Source: Adineta ricciae
Taxonomy: Eukaryota > Rotifera > Eurotatoria > Adinetida > Adinetidae
Length of the DNA: 64,000 bases
Assembly (NCBI GenBank): GCA_905250025.1
Contig: CAJNOJ010000169.1
Span: 124,001 to 188,000, forward strand
Direction of reading: 5' to 3'
Position numbers and translations under genes: made by a program. This document shows, one piece after another, positions 1 through 15,000 of the stretch. The notes under the pieces are model-generated. The model searched no databases. It was not told where the DNA came from and saw only the letters and a list, made by a program, of their open reading frames with translations. How positions within the stretch are numbered: the first letter of the stretch is position 1; the number at the start of each line of letters is the position of its first letter.

Positions 1-3000
1 TTGCATCGGATCCTATACAATGAAAAACAAACCCATGATCAATAGATATGAAGAAAAATGAATTCTACTTGAGATAATTTGCGTTGCATATGAGCAAAAA
101 TGTAAAGAAAACCTGAAATAGCATCCCACAGACGACTGTTTGCCAAGGCCAATTGATTTTGTGGACATGGACCCTACAAAAACATCGAATCATCAATAAT
201 CGAAACATTTTTTTTCTCCTATCAAACCTGAATATATTCAGTTAGTGTGTTGAACACCTGTTTAGCAACATTGATTGCACGACAGAAATTTTCCTTTCCG
301 TGTGCGTCGACTGTTTCCTTGCCAGAGTAATGCCAATAGAAATCCATCAATGATTCCTACAAATATTTGTTTTCTCCATCAACCATGAAATACTTTTCAG
401 AGAATTTACTTGTAAACTTAGAAGGTAATCTACAGTGCAAATGATAATATTCACATTGGTATTGCTTCCAGGTTGCGAACGGAGATAATTTTGAAATTCA
501 AGATTATGCCCTTCACATAATAGTTGGCAGAAACGAAAGAGTGATATGGTAAAATCAGCATCATGCAAGTTCTTTTCGCCCGCCATTCCGTCAGCACCAA
601 CACCTAGCAAAACAATTCCTCAATTTATTTTCCATCAAGAAAATTCAAAGTAACATACCCAATACTTCAGCTTTGATACAACGTTCGAACGTGTCGAGAT
701 CTAATACACTACAGTTAGCCATTAAAGTTGCTAATGAAGTAAAACATCCCACATCTTTTGTCTCTTTTAGATGGTCTAACATTCGCTAAAATTGATTGAA
801 AACAAGTAGTTATGAGGAAGACTCTATTCCTAAAGTCAGCTTACTTTTTGAACTTCACGATTACCACCATGTAATAATGATATACCGAGTTGTAACGTTC
901 GTTGGAGCATTTCGTTATTTTCACCTAAATGTAAAGATAAAAATCTTTCGAAACAAATACCAAGAATTTCCAACCAACCTTTGCTTGCACTGATATAGAG
1001 TAGCACAGTTTCAGCAGCGCCTCGATTAGCCAGCCGATTTTGCTCATACAGTAACTTTTGCTTTTCCATTTCTTGTTCCTAAATACATGATGATCTCCGA
1101 TATTCAAACATCTCTAAATCTCGTTCATTTGATTTGTTACCTGAAATGATTTGACTTCTTCTGCTCCACCGTCATCGTCGTCTTCTTCGATCACACAGCT
1201 CTACAACGAAGAAGATTTCTCTACCGTTTCATTTTTCTTTTCACCGTCGAAAAATGTTACCTTGCTCATTATAGTCGAATATGATAGATAAACAATATCT
1301 TCAGTTATTGAAAACACTTGAGCAGTTGTTGCCGCTCGATTTAGACATTGCAATAACTGTCTCAATGGATCCGGTTTGATGGTCATTGTTAACGTTAAAG
1401 TTTCCGTTTCCGTTTCGTTTTCTTCTTTAATGGTTGTCACTTCTTGATCATTGATTTCCTGATATTCTTCCTACAGTAGAAAAGCAAAATACTTCGAAAA
1501 CAACAATAGAGTAAACAGAATTTAGTTACACAAAGTTGTTCGATCAAACGTGCACGAATATCTTCTTCTGCTTCAAGCCATAATTCTCGATAAGCGCGCA
1601 GAAACATATTCATTGCCCGATGTCGTGGAACCGAATGTAATGGTGCCATACGAAAACAAGCCATGATAGCTTTCTTTCGTTGAGATGAAACTAATTTTCT
1701 CCATGTTCCTCGATTATGTGTTGGAGGATGATCGACAAGATTTAAACCAAACAAAACTTTCGCCATTTTTAACATATTTTTGATCGATATCGCTTGTGAA
1801 TGAACAATACCAGTTTGATGAGATTTCGAACCGATCTTTCGATATAACGCACTTTGCCAATTATTTCTATTGACAACTTCGCCCTATTCAATCATATGTA
1901 TGTACAAATACTGAACGAAGAGGTAGTCTGTACCTGTTCTTGAGCGAAAACGATATCACGAAGAAATTCTTCGATGGTTTCTTCTTGATCACTCTAGAAA
2001 TGTAACATCAAGATCGTAAAGTAGAAATGAAATAGATTTGAACGAACCGTTAAATCCAAAATCATCTGTTCTTCAGTTGGATTTTCAATTTTTTCATCGT
2101 GCGCACTCTTCGTCTAGAAAAATAACACGCTATTTATACAAACATTATTCATTTCAAAATTTGTTTCTTACATCGATCATCTTATGTTTAGCTAGTTGAA
2201 CAAGCTCTTGCTCTCGTCCACCAAACATATTCATTCCAATAGGCAACAATCGTTTTATACAAGCAACACTTAGCGAGGTAAACTTTTCTTTATCTAATCG
2301 ACGTTTCTTTCGTTTGAGTTTTCCTCCTACTGAACCTCCATTTGACACCTCATTTGCACTCTTGACTGCTGAGCCATCCGATGAATTTACTCCAGCAGAA
2401 TTTGATTGATTTGTTCCACTTGGCATTAACATACTTGTATTGTCAATTTCATGTTGACTAACGAAATTTAGTTCTTCGCGTTTAAAGTACTAAAAGAAAG
2501 ATTCGTAATTAACGTTCAATATCTCGTCATCTTACTTTTGATTTGCACCATGTTGAAAAGACTTCAGCCATATTGTTATACAATTGATCAGCACATAGAT
2601 CACCATTTTTTAGCCAATAAGATCGATGCATATCGACATACTTGATTAACAACGGTCCGAAAGCATAAAGATCACGAACGAGAATTTCGTAATTCTAGAA
2701 GCAAGACATGAGAAAACTCGTTGAGAAAAGTGTTGCTTCATTGAACTTACTTTCATTAGATTTGCTTCGAGATCTTCACGTTCAGATGACTCTAAACGTG
2801 TTGCATGTTTAAGAGATTGTTCTTGCGCGTATAAATCTTCACATTTCGCTTTCAGACGTTGTGAAACTGGTAAGAAGTATGGTTCTAATAAACTTGTTGA
2901 TGAATTAAGAATTATTCCTTGAGTATAACCTATCAAACATAATTACAGCTTGACAAATACATCAAAACTCGAATCTACCAGCAATTCGTTTCATCCATGG

Positions 3001-6000
3001 TGCTTCAGGTGCGTCGATATTGTTATTTATCAATTTCAATACACTTCCCAAGACTGAATTCATGTGTTCCACAGTCACATTCGTTACTTTGAGTCTACAA
3101 AAAAGAAAATGATATTCCAATGAGTATAGAAATAAGTGAATACATACTCATTTGATTGTTTCGTTCGTTGTGGTCCAACTGACCACCAATATGGTAAATA
3201 AGAGCAAACACATGGAAGAATAACTTCGACCACATGAGGTGCATCTTCGTATTTAATTCGTGCCTCCGAATGTTCTTCAATATCTGAGATCACTTTCGTT
3301 AAATGTGGCACTGTTCTAGCAACATTCGTCATAACGTCTACAGAAGTAACGGAAACGGTTTGATTAAACATTTTTCTAAGAAAATGTATTTACCATTAGC
3401 TTCAGGTGATAATTGCGAGATATTTGATGCATGTTTATTATTTCCATTGAATTCAGGTTCGAAGAAGGCGATAGGAAAGCATGATGCAAATGAACTGAGA
3501 CAGTCACCGAGTAGTGGTCGATGACGATTTAATTCTTCAATGATCCATTCGCTAAAAATTAATCAAATATCGTGAAAACAGTTTCAAGATTTAACTGAAT
3601 AAAAATTACCGGTCAACAAATGTTGTTCCTTGAGTACCGATAATCCACAATGCGTTTAAAATCTTATAGCCAGCTAACTGAATTTCATTTTCTATTCGAA
3701 TAAAAGAAGCCAATGATTAATCATATAAACAAGATTGCTAATCACTTACCAAATACATCGACACCATAATTGTTCTTTCCCAAATGATCTAACATTGACG
3801 CGAGTACCGGTAGAAGAACCATATGAACATAAGCCAAACTTGTTGTTCCACGTTGTAATGTGCCTTTGATATGGCTGAAGCGCTTTTGTTCAAGGTTTTG
3901 TACAGTTTGATTGAGATCTTCTGCAATATTATTAAATAACGGTAACAATGACGCCCGAACCATTTCTTGACTATTTTTCATCACCGAGCTAAAATTTTCA
4001 AGAGATTATCTTCGTTTATAGCATTGATCTTTATTCTTACCTGACATCAATAGCACGTACGAGTACTTTCAAGCAGCGAACTGATATATTCACTTCGTTT
4101 CCGAACGCGCTAAACTTTTGTCGAAGTAGAAATGCCAATTTACAGAAAAGACTACAACTCATTTCTTTTTCTTTCACTGTCGCATAGCTTCCACCAGCTT
4201 TCAATGATGGTGCAGTAATAAAATAATCTCGATGTGCTTGAAAGTATTTTTCAACAAGCGGTAACACGACCTAAATAGATTCAATTGAATATCAACAAAG
4301 ATCATGTGACATTTGTTACTTTGCCGAAAAATTTCACGTCCTTCGTAGTTAAACGATAACTTTCATGTAGAGAGAACTTGGAACTCTCTTTGTAGTTTTG
4401 CATTGTTGAAGACGCACGTTCGACATATTCAAGCAGTTTTTCCAATAAAGTGTAAGCGAAGCGTTTTTCCGTCGTTGGAGATGCAGTTATTGCCGACAGA
4501 GATGATGTTGATGAAACAAGACCAGCAATGGCGTTATTTGCTGCTTCATCATCCGGTGTTTTTCTACGAAAGAATATCGAAGGAAATATTCGAAATGTGG
4601 AAGACAATGTTGAATTACTTGACAACTCGATAGCCAAATATGTTAAGATATTTTACAAGATCTTGATAGAATTTCAGATCCTTCTGTTTTTCCTTATCGG
4701 TTAATAAATCATATGAAACAAGACGAGAATGGAGACCACCACCTGAAAAGATAGATAGTCTAGTAACAGAAAGAATGTGCAAACAGATCAACTGACCGAT
4801 CGCAGCAAGACGATTCCTCATCTGTTTTCCCCACACTTCATGTGCATTTCGAGCCAAAGCTTCAGATAATTCCTTGATAGTACAGAGTTGATTAAATTAT
4901 TTTTCACTTTTCCGATTCATTACCTGCATTTCACGATTCATCGTTACGCTAGCAAAGTCCATTGCTTTCGGTATGTAATCCGGTACAGTCTTATCTTTCT
5001 GTTTCTTTCTCTGCAGCGATTTTGTTGCAATACGTGTCATACCGGTATCAGTCTTTTCTAAGTGAAACTGTAGTTTTTCAATTGCTTTCAATGCTTCACG
5101 AATGGGATCTTCCAATTTTGCAGTGTCCTATAAAACAAAGTAGATACAAACACAATTACATTGAATGGAGACAGCTACTTTTCGATCAAGTTGCTTGTAA
5201 GGTTTCAGATTTGGATGTTGCCGATATTTATCGCTGATCTGTTCACCTAAAGTCCAACCTTGATCCATCTAAATAAGACATTTGTCCAGCTTGGAACAAA
5301 GACTAGTCGGATTGATTTACTTTCGCATACGACCATTGATCATGAACACTTTCCGCATAAGCTCTAACGAACTCTTCCAGTCCAGGAATTAATACCACAC
5401 TAAAATAACATCAAATATGTATAATATATCGAAGTATTCATGGTTAACGAACTTGGTTGTATCTGCTGGATTAGGTTCATAAACTCGACTCATTTCTGCT
5501 TTCTCTCGCTCTTGATCCAAATAATCTTGTTGATTTAATGAATACGAATAATCAGGCGATAACGCACTGCCGATACCTATTAGAACACCATATATACATT
5601 CGATCTTTCTTCTACAGATAAATCATACCAGTTAAACATGGAAGAGCTTTGCCAAACAATTCCGGATCATAAGCCTAATTACAAATGAGTATCTTTACAG
5701 ATCGATATTATCCTCGAATAGCATACTCGTGATGCAAGCGCATCAAAAATCTTTTGAAAAAGTAACATGGTCAAACGTTTTTCTTCTTCTGTCGCAGCGA
5801 CACTATAATAACGACTACATCGATCATACCATTGTGTTAACATCTACGAGAGAAGTAAATAACACTCAGTGTAATGACTAAAAAGAGCAGTAATACATAC
5901 TCGTAGTGGTACAATTGTTTGATCAGTTAACGCGGGCACATCGTGAACAAGTTTTCTCAACAAAGGCGTCATCATCGACGGTTTTAGTTGACTGAATTAG

Positions 6001-9000
6001 AATAGAGGTTTCTTTCTTCTTGCGAAAACAACGCTATAGATGAATGTTTACCTTGCGAACGAAAGTAGAAAATCACAAATAACATCGAGTTGATTCTTCG
6101 TCAACGAACGACATTTCGATAGACGATAAACTGTATGCAATGTGGACTCCAAAAGTGATGATCGATGTTCACAATCATCAAAATAGTGTGCATGCGACGT
6201 CATTAATGGTATAACACTATTGCACAGATAACGATTCAATGCCAAAGCCATATCACTTTCTGCAATTGCAGCCTGCAAAGAAAATTGAACTTTATCTTAG
6301 TTTGTATCTACGAGAAATAGATTGGTTTACCATGTCGAGAATAGTAGCAGCACGAATATCGGGAAGAAACGCGTCTTCAACAAGACGAAAGAATGTTTCT
6401 TGATCAGGAATACCATAGACACGTTCAAGAAATAGAATAATCGACATTTTATGTGAAGGTTGAAGGCCAGGTGGCATTGAGTTATCATCTAAACGAATGA
6501 GAAAACATCAAGTCACTCTCGCAGTTATAGTTGATTGTCAAATTACTTGGTAAAAGAAATTTAAGACCAAGAACACCTTCCAGATCATGCATAGACACCA
6601 AACTTTTAAGAATAGACTTCGCTCTGGCAGCATTTGGTTTGCCCATTTTGATTGTTTCTTCCGATGGTGCACATCGTCCTAATAACTCCACGAGAATTGC
6701 ATAGAATGATAATTCAGCTGCACCCAAATCGATATATTCTTCATCATCTTCGTATGGTAAACGAACTTGAAGTCGATCGCTAGAATGAAACGAAAGCAAA
6801 TTCCCAATGAGTTTGTTTGGAGAATCAATAGTCGAGTTTTTGTTTGGTTTATTTGTGAACAACAACAGGTTTATTTTTAATATGAGACAATCATGCATTA
6901 TCAACGCTGACAACATTGACAATCGAAGACAAAACGACGACTAAATTGGTCGACATCGAGACTTTTACGATTGTGCTTTAGGAGGTCTAGTGAAATAGAC
7001 AATGTGTGACTTAACACTTACGCGTCGGCCATATTTTTCGGTGCCCACTGGTTGCTACTAAAGAGTTAGTTTATGTGCAGCGATACTCAAGTGAATATGA
7101 AGAATGATTACAAACAACATTGAACCGATTAGTTCTCTATCGAAACGCGTGAGTCAATCTTTAAATTAAAGATTCCATAGCCCAGCTTTTGATATAGACC
7201 TCAGCAACTGACAGTGAAAGCAACATAAGTAATATTTAGAGCACTCTGAAGCTTGTTTCAGTGACACAAAACTTCATCGAAATGAATACATTGATCTCTC
7301 AGAAATATATCCTTGTTATCGATTAGCAAAAAACTTACTATTCTTCATTTAAATTATGCATGCTTTCATCATCGATGATTTCTTGATAAGCAGCTTGTAT
7401 AACAGGATCATCAGGATTTTGTCGTCGTGCGATGTAAAGTGACTGGGCGATACCCTCTCGGATTGCTTTGAGTAAACCACCACCTTCACCACGCAATGCA
7501 GGGCCTAAACAATCCGGACGACGAATAAGCAAACGAACCACTAAATCTGCATTTTCTTCCACAGTATCACCTAGAACATGGATACAAACGATTATCCGGT
7601 AACTTACTTGAACTATCAATCTTACCATTGACCCAAACGCAGAATTTCAAGAAATCCAGAAATCTAAATGATAAAAGAACGTACTTCTCAAACGAAACAA
7701 ATCCTAGCAGAATACGAACCGTTCACCATCAACAGGATCCCAACCGATATCATGATAACCTTGCAGAAACAATTCTTCATTTCTTGTTGTACCACAACGA
7801 GACAAATACGAGGCAATCTTCTCCAAATGTGATTCCCGTAGAGCTAATGCTAACTCATTATTATCCATAACACTAGCACTTGCAACATCCAACGGTGCCG
7901 AACCCCGAAGTGATGGACGAGCTGAAAATGAAACGAATTAAGACACACAATATCTTTTTTTATCCACATACAAAGTAACATCGAACTGTTCTCCAAAAGA
8001 AAGCTCAAATGTTCAAACATAGCACGTTGATTGTGACGAGATGTGCGGCAAAAATACGATAAGAATTTACAGCACGTTGTAACAAGTTCAACTTTATCTT
8101 CCTGCAAGAAGCAACTGTCGAAACAATGAATTGCCTTCGTTTTCTATTACTTTAGCTGGATGAATCTCTAGATTTTCTCCTGTCTCGTTTGTTTGAGCGA
8201 AACCATCCATATCACCGGTCGATGACATAGACGTCTGTTCTTGTTTACTCTTATTCAAGCGATTAACCATGATTGCCATCACTGTTTCATGAACACACAA
8301 TGTTCGCATCAAATCCGGATGTTGATAGAACACTCGATTATCCATAATATCACTAAAAATCAAAGTTATGTTTTTTCTCCCGTACATTTCATCGAATGTG
8401 CAAAGACAAAATTTACTTCAAACATGATATCATTATTCCTTCTTCATCAGCATCCATTTGTACGGTAAGTAGAGCACGAACAATACTCAATTTACGTAGT
8501 AACAATTTAATATCAGGTACTGATTTCTCATTGATAATATACGTTCGCTCGAGACAACGCGAAACCTATAAATAAAAGACTTTGCATACAGATGATAATG
8601 AATTTAGACACATTACCTCGCCAATTCCGTCGTATTGGTTATAGATCAATTTGAACATCTCTCGAATCAAATTTGGATCGGCGATATGAGTTCCACGACC
8701 CCATCGAATAACAGTTGATTTGATCACTTCGCAAAGCGTTTCTATGAAATAGAAAGAGGCGAATCATGACAAATAAAATACGCTTTGCTTTGATTTTACT
8801 TCCTGGTTTCCACATTAGTTGTCTATCCAGATTACTAACTGCACTGTCAGTTTTCTTTCTTATTGCATGACGAATAAGAATTTCGAGTAAACGAGAAAAT
8901 AAAGAGATTTGTTCTGCATGATCCATCTCATTGCCTTTCGAGACTTTGGTTGCATTCGAATAATCATCATTCATCTAAGAAAATACTCAGCAAAAGAGTT

Positions 9001-12000
9001 AAACCGAACTTTCAAATCGAACCTCGACAACTTGCTGTAAAACAAGTAAATTCGAATGAAAATTCTTCAACATTTCTTTGATCTCTTCTTGAATATCTTC
9101 ATTGCCAACCGCTTCTTCTCCTGCCTCACGTTTAAAATCCATCAATGCTTGCATCTAAATAGCACACTCAATCTCATGCTCGTTGTTACTCATCAACTTA
9201 CTTGATCTTTCGGTGGACAACGAAATTCTCGAGTTTTCTTGGCCATTAATGCTGGTGGCAAACTTGACTCTTTCAAAACATTGTACCGACGTTTTTGATC
9301 CTAAACAATCAAATTTTGCAAATTAAATAACCATCGAAACGAACTTACCGCTTGTAGTCTTCCGACGAATTCTTCTGAAAATGCGATGCAGGCTTCGATA
9401 CGATGCTGTAACTGATAATTACACAGGTGTTGTAAAACATAGCATAATTGCAGTTTAACAGGCTCGTCTAATTTCATTTGGAGTAAACCTTCATCTAAAT
9501 GTTTATCGCTATCGGATGCGAATGACGTTGGATCAATTAAATATAATAACTGTTGGATATCATTCACTTCTACATTAGAAAATTCTTGCAAATCAAACAT
9601 ACGGAGATTCATTCTAATTACCTAATAAACCCATGACAAGCAGAGCGTCAACTAATTGAAGGAGTGGTCTAAAATCAGTGAAGAACAGAGTGAAGAGAAG
9701 AGTACGATTGAACATATTTACACAAGCCAGTTCGAAAAAGTGCCACCAACAGGATCGCGAAGATGATTTGAACATTTACTAATCGCATCAAATAAACAAC
9801 TCATGACGTATTCTTTGAGATTGCCGACATTGAAAGGTGGTGGAACAAGTACTTTGCGTTCACGTTCGATTTTAAAACTGAAGGAAAACGAAATTAAGAA
9901 GAAATAGAACTTCGCTCGGAAACTTACTCTTCTTCTTTGATTAGTTTTGGTCGTACAGAGAGAAAGTTTTCCATTGCAGGTATATACGTCGTTGTTGCAT
10001 AAATATGTTGTTGTTCAGGTGAATTTTGTGAGCGTAGTAAAACATTCTTTCGAAGTAAACCTGACAATGGAATAATGAATTCGTGTGATGTTAAACTTCT
10101 AGAAAGAGCAAAACAAAAGTATGTGCATATACGAAAGTTAGTCATTCGAATCGTCTTACCGAGCTTTGACATGTGTCTCAAAATGTAGAGCAATTAATAG
10201 ATTATGAATACCGACTCGAATAGGTCCACATAAATCTAAATATTGTCAGAAAAATTGCATATGAATTGAAAATGAGAATGTATGTGTAACTTACATGGAT
10301 TTTTAACGCAGTACATCAGTTGTTTCTCGTCGACTAATTTGCATATTTCATGTGAAACACGATTATTTCCTTGAGCACAGATTGCATTGTATAAAGTCAA
10401 TGTATTCGAACAGAAACTAAATAATCTCGTAAAAACTGCTGGAAAAACAACGAATCAAATGTAAATACTTGAGATCATCTTCATCTTCAACTAAACCTAA
10501 AATGTCAGTACATCGATCATCTTCCGGAACATAGATAGCTTCCATTTGAACTATGAAAACAAGAATATATAAGGTATGGGTTATTCAGTAAGAATTCTTT
10601 ACCGGGATCTTCGACGAAAACACTCCATCCTCGAACATCTGATAATTTCAATTGTTGGCAACGGAGATTTGCATTCGGTACACGTGACCAATGACAACGG
10701 ACAAGCGATTGGACATTCAGACGAGATGGCAATTGAGGAAGAAAACGCTCCTCACGATTCAAACTGGGAAATAGCGCAGCAGTCAATGGTAAACAGTTCT
10801 ACATAAAGAACGACAATGACGTAATTGGACTTTTATTCAATTCATCATCTTACTTTAATACGTCCTAATTCGAATTGAAGAACTTCTTTGACAGTTGGTT
10901 CGACAAATACTGCTGGATAAAGTTTTGTACCGGGTTCAACCTTAAAATTTACATAAAAAACGTCGATTATGTTAACAGATTAAGTTCGTTTAGTATAAAA
11001 GCGAAACAAATGAGTATAACCTTCGATCGAAGGTAATTCATTATCTGTACAAGCTCATGTTTTCCAATAGTTTTAGGCAAAGGTTATGAAAATATTTTTT
11101 CCATAACAGTAAAAGATCAACTTTTAAGCATGACTTCTTAGTACATTTTTTAGATATTTGTCTCCTAATATCTGCTGATTTCCAATAAGTAAACAATCTT
11201 CTCATTAATTCGATTCAATGCATACCTCTAGTTTCTGTGCTGATTCTTTTCCATTAACATAGAACGTTAAGTGACCTGTTGACACGTCACATAAACAACC
11301 AATTACGAGTCCGTTAACAACACGTCGTGCCACAGCTTCTTGATCTGGCATATTCTCTAATAAATCACTAGCACAGAACATGTACGCATCTTGCCGACTA
11401 GCACTTTCCAGTATAGAACCATCTTCGGCAGTTTGAGTAATTGTACAACGTCGGATTAATTTGGATAGTTTAGTCGTTGATGTTATCGATGAATCATCGG
11501 AAAGGCCTTCTTTAAGTAGAATAGGTTTGAATCTTGATGTAACCCAACCGACAAAGACTAAACGAGGATTTTGGCCCGGTAAGATCCTAACAGCGTAATA
11601 GTATTCGTGAACATGTTCATTAATAGCGCGAATTTCATCATGTTCCAAATCACTTGTTTGATCATTAAATTCGGCTTCGTTGTCTGTAAATGATCGTCTG
11701 GTGTTAATATTGCTTGATTTTGCTGTTGTACCTGCAGATGTCGATGGCGAATTGATCGTCGGAACTTTTAAGACAGATTGAGGTTGAGTAGGTTGTCCAC
11801 CACTGGTTGAACTAGTTCCACTGACTTTTACCGTACGCTTTGAGGGCTTTACCGCTGATTCATTTGACGCTTGTGGTTCTTTCGAGAATCGTTGAAAGAA
11901 GTTATTCAGTTTGCTCGTTGATCCTTTTGGATTGGTTTTGCCCAAACGATCAATGGATTCATTTGTAGACGAACCATTCATTAGAGTGCCTTGACCATTT

Positions 12001-15000
12001 GCCATCGAGGGTGATGATGGCGATGGTGATGGACTTTTCTTTGATGCATTCGGATCGCGAAATTTAACTAGTAGATTCGTTGGATTGCGTCCAGATTTAT
12101 TGGTGATTGTGTCTGGCGAGAGAAAATTCGGATTTGTATCCGTTTGATTAGTTATATGTGAATCCATTGTATCAGATGTGCCGTGTGAGAATGATTTAGT
12201 TCGAACTACAGAACCTGATGTTGGTGGAAAAGCAAATGTACGTTTTTCTTCTTGAGATTCGAGATATTCGTGTAAAGCGATTTGTCGCCGTTCAAGAGTC
12301 AGCTGTCTGCAAAAGAAAAGAAATGAAAACTTCATTCGTTTGACTTAGACAAGCTAACTGAACATACCTCGGTGTGAACGTGTCGTGACAACAAAGTGGT
12401 AAGGACAGACGAAGAAATTCAAACTCCACTTTGTCCAATGTTCCAAATAATCGCGATTGAAGTTTGATCAATGGTGAACTATCTCGACTATACGAAAGAA
12501 TAAAATCATCGAGACAATGTCAAAGGCATACCTCGCACCAACTCGAGTCACTTCAAACGATGGTGAGTCAGATTTAATAATTTCAAAACGAGGTATGAAA
12601 TTCGAATACCAGAATGTTAAAATTCTCGTCATATTCCTAGATATAGCAACAGAAAAATGATCAAGTGTTTATACTATGACTTTCAATACTTACACACAAA
12701 AAGGCTCATAACCTTCTTGTAAGCCACACGATGTGAAATATTTTAATGTGTTAACATCTTGTCCAAAATTTAATCGTGCCTTTTGTCCACTGAATGATGT
12801 TAACGCAGGTACATATCCAATACCATCAACCTCTAATCCATCAAAAGCTGTTTCATTACCAAAATTATCCAACATCAATTCTCCATTCAATGAAAAACTG
12901 ACTGTCTTGTCGTGTAAATCAATCATACAGCCAACGACATCATTTTTCGACCATTGTTTACCAAACCCATCGGATATATTATGATGGAAACGTCGAGAAT
13001 GAAAGCCATCAAAGGCATATCCATGCGCATCGGTTCCAAGTGGATAAGCTGCATCAAGTTTCGATACTTGTGCCCATCCGATTAACATTTGACCAGGTGT
13101 TAACAATTCCACTTCATAATACCATTTACCACGTGTGACAGCGAACGTTTGTTCAGCACGATATGTACGATAATTTGAAATTCGTTCGCTCGACGATGCA
13201 TTTGCTGCTTCACGATTACGACGATTAAGATCTTCCACATCACCTGTAGGTGGTTCAATGGTATATCCATATGCCAAAAGAGTTTTAACCGTTTCACTCG
13301 CTGTATCACGATTGATTTTCTTAATGCTATCATCAACAATCGCATAGGGAATCAAATGCGGACTTCGCTTTTGACGTGGATTCTAAAAAGAAGTGTATTT
13401 ATTTAAAGAAGAATTCATTTGTTGTGATAGAGCACATGTCAATTCATGTTAGATTAGGCGAAATTCGACAGATGGCAATAATAATAATAATCGATTTATC
13501 AGATTTCTTGTAATATAGTACACAGACATCGATGTCAATTGCTAACTTGGATTTCCGACGAGATCTTTATTCTTGTGGTCATTTAATACATTAGAACTCA
13601 AAACTCGTGTAACATGATCTGACGCGAAACTCGTGTAATTATAGAATCGAACAAGGTCAGATTACGAATTGTAAATATGTCGCGCCCTGCAGGTTCCTAC
13701 TTGCAACTGGAGATGTTTCTCGCCTTCTGGTATTAATCGACTGAGTGCATGTCTGATTTCTAGACTGATCGAAAGTTATTCTGACCTATACACCGAGTCA
13801 ATCGGATCTATTCGAAGTCTAATGAAGGTCAACCTGAAGAATCTGTTATTTAAATAAGTGTCATACTGTACTTACATCAGCTATTCCATATGTAAATCCA
13901 TCTTTGATTCTTCCAGCTGCCCAAACATTGTGTGTATTCTCTGCTAATGTTTCAATTAGTTCTTCCATTTTTGTTGATAGAACAATATTTGAAAGATCTA
14001 ATGGTTGTGGTTTGTAACCATTTGATTGAAGGTATGTGTTGGGCAGTTTAACATATTTGAATCGACGATCATCATTTTTGATTTCTACGCCAATATGATA
14101 GCCAAGAGCTAACAAACTCCTAGATAAACACGACGGTTAGAAAAAGCAGTTGTCATTCGATATGAATTTACTTTAAATTTTCCAGTGCTGTTGTTGTATG
14201 ATACTGCTTTTCAGCCATTGGAAGACGATCGAATGATGTTAAACATGGATGAACTTTTTGTGAATCATCTCGAAACTAACGAACGAGAAAGTTCACGATC
14301 AAACTCAGATTTGTTTTTTTACAATGTAAGCTTACTTCGCCGAAACGCCAGCCACAGGATATTTTATTCATTGACCACATTTCGTGAATATTCTCAGCTA
14401 AGCGATCGCGAACATTTTCCAAATGTGCTGGAAAAGTTATATGAGTAGTTCGTACTGGTTGTGGCGTGAACGCAATATGATGTTGAAATTGGGTTGGACC
14501 ATCCAAACGATTGCGTTCAATATTACCAAATGAAAAGCATGGCTCGATCGCTACTTTTTGTTTAGCTAGCATTGCTTCATACAATGGAGCGGCTCCCTCC
14601 GGCGGTCGATGGATGAAGCGGCCATGTTCAGCACCAAAGATAAATCGACAACTAAATTATCGAGTTTGGCAGGCCTGAAATAAACTTGATGAAAGTAATC
14701 CTACCTGACACGAGATGATAGCGAAATTGCGGGATAAAACATTCCAGTTACGTTAAATTCTCTTAGGAGACCTTTAACTGGTAAACCGTTCAATGAAAAC
14801 CACATTTCGGGAATAGTTAAATCCAGTAAACATCCGATAACATCATTCTTTTTAAATCCAATATGCTGCATATTATCCGTTGGTAACAGAACTCGATTCG
14901 ATACATCATATGCTCGTCCAGCGAACCAAACATATCGCCCATCGAAACCATATGAGTACGTATTATCACCAATTCCGTTCGATGAGAACCCATCACCATG

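Noticed and set aside
11700-12250. Ser/Thr/Pro-rich segment in RyR as a separate inserted gene
   Set aside because: It is in frame with SPRY3 and sits between SPRY2 and SPRY3, where RyRs normally carry a divergent linker.
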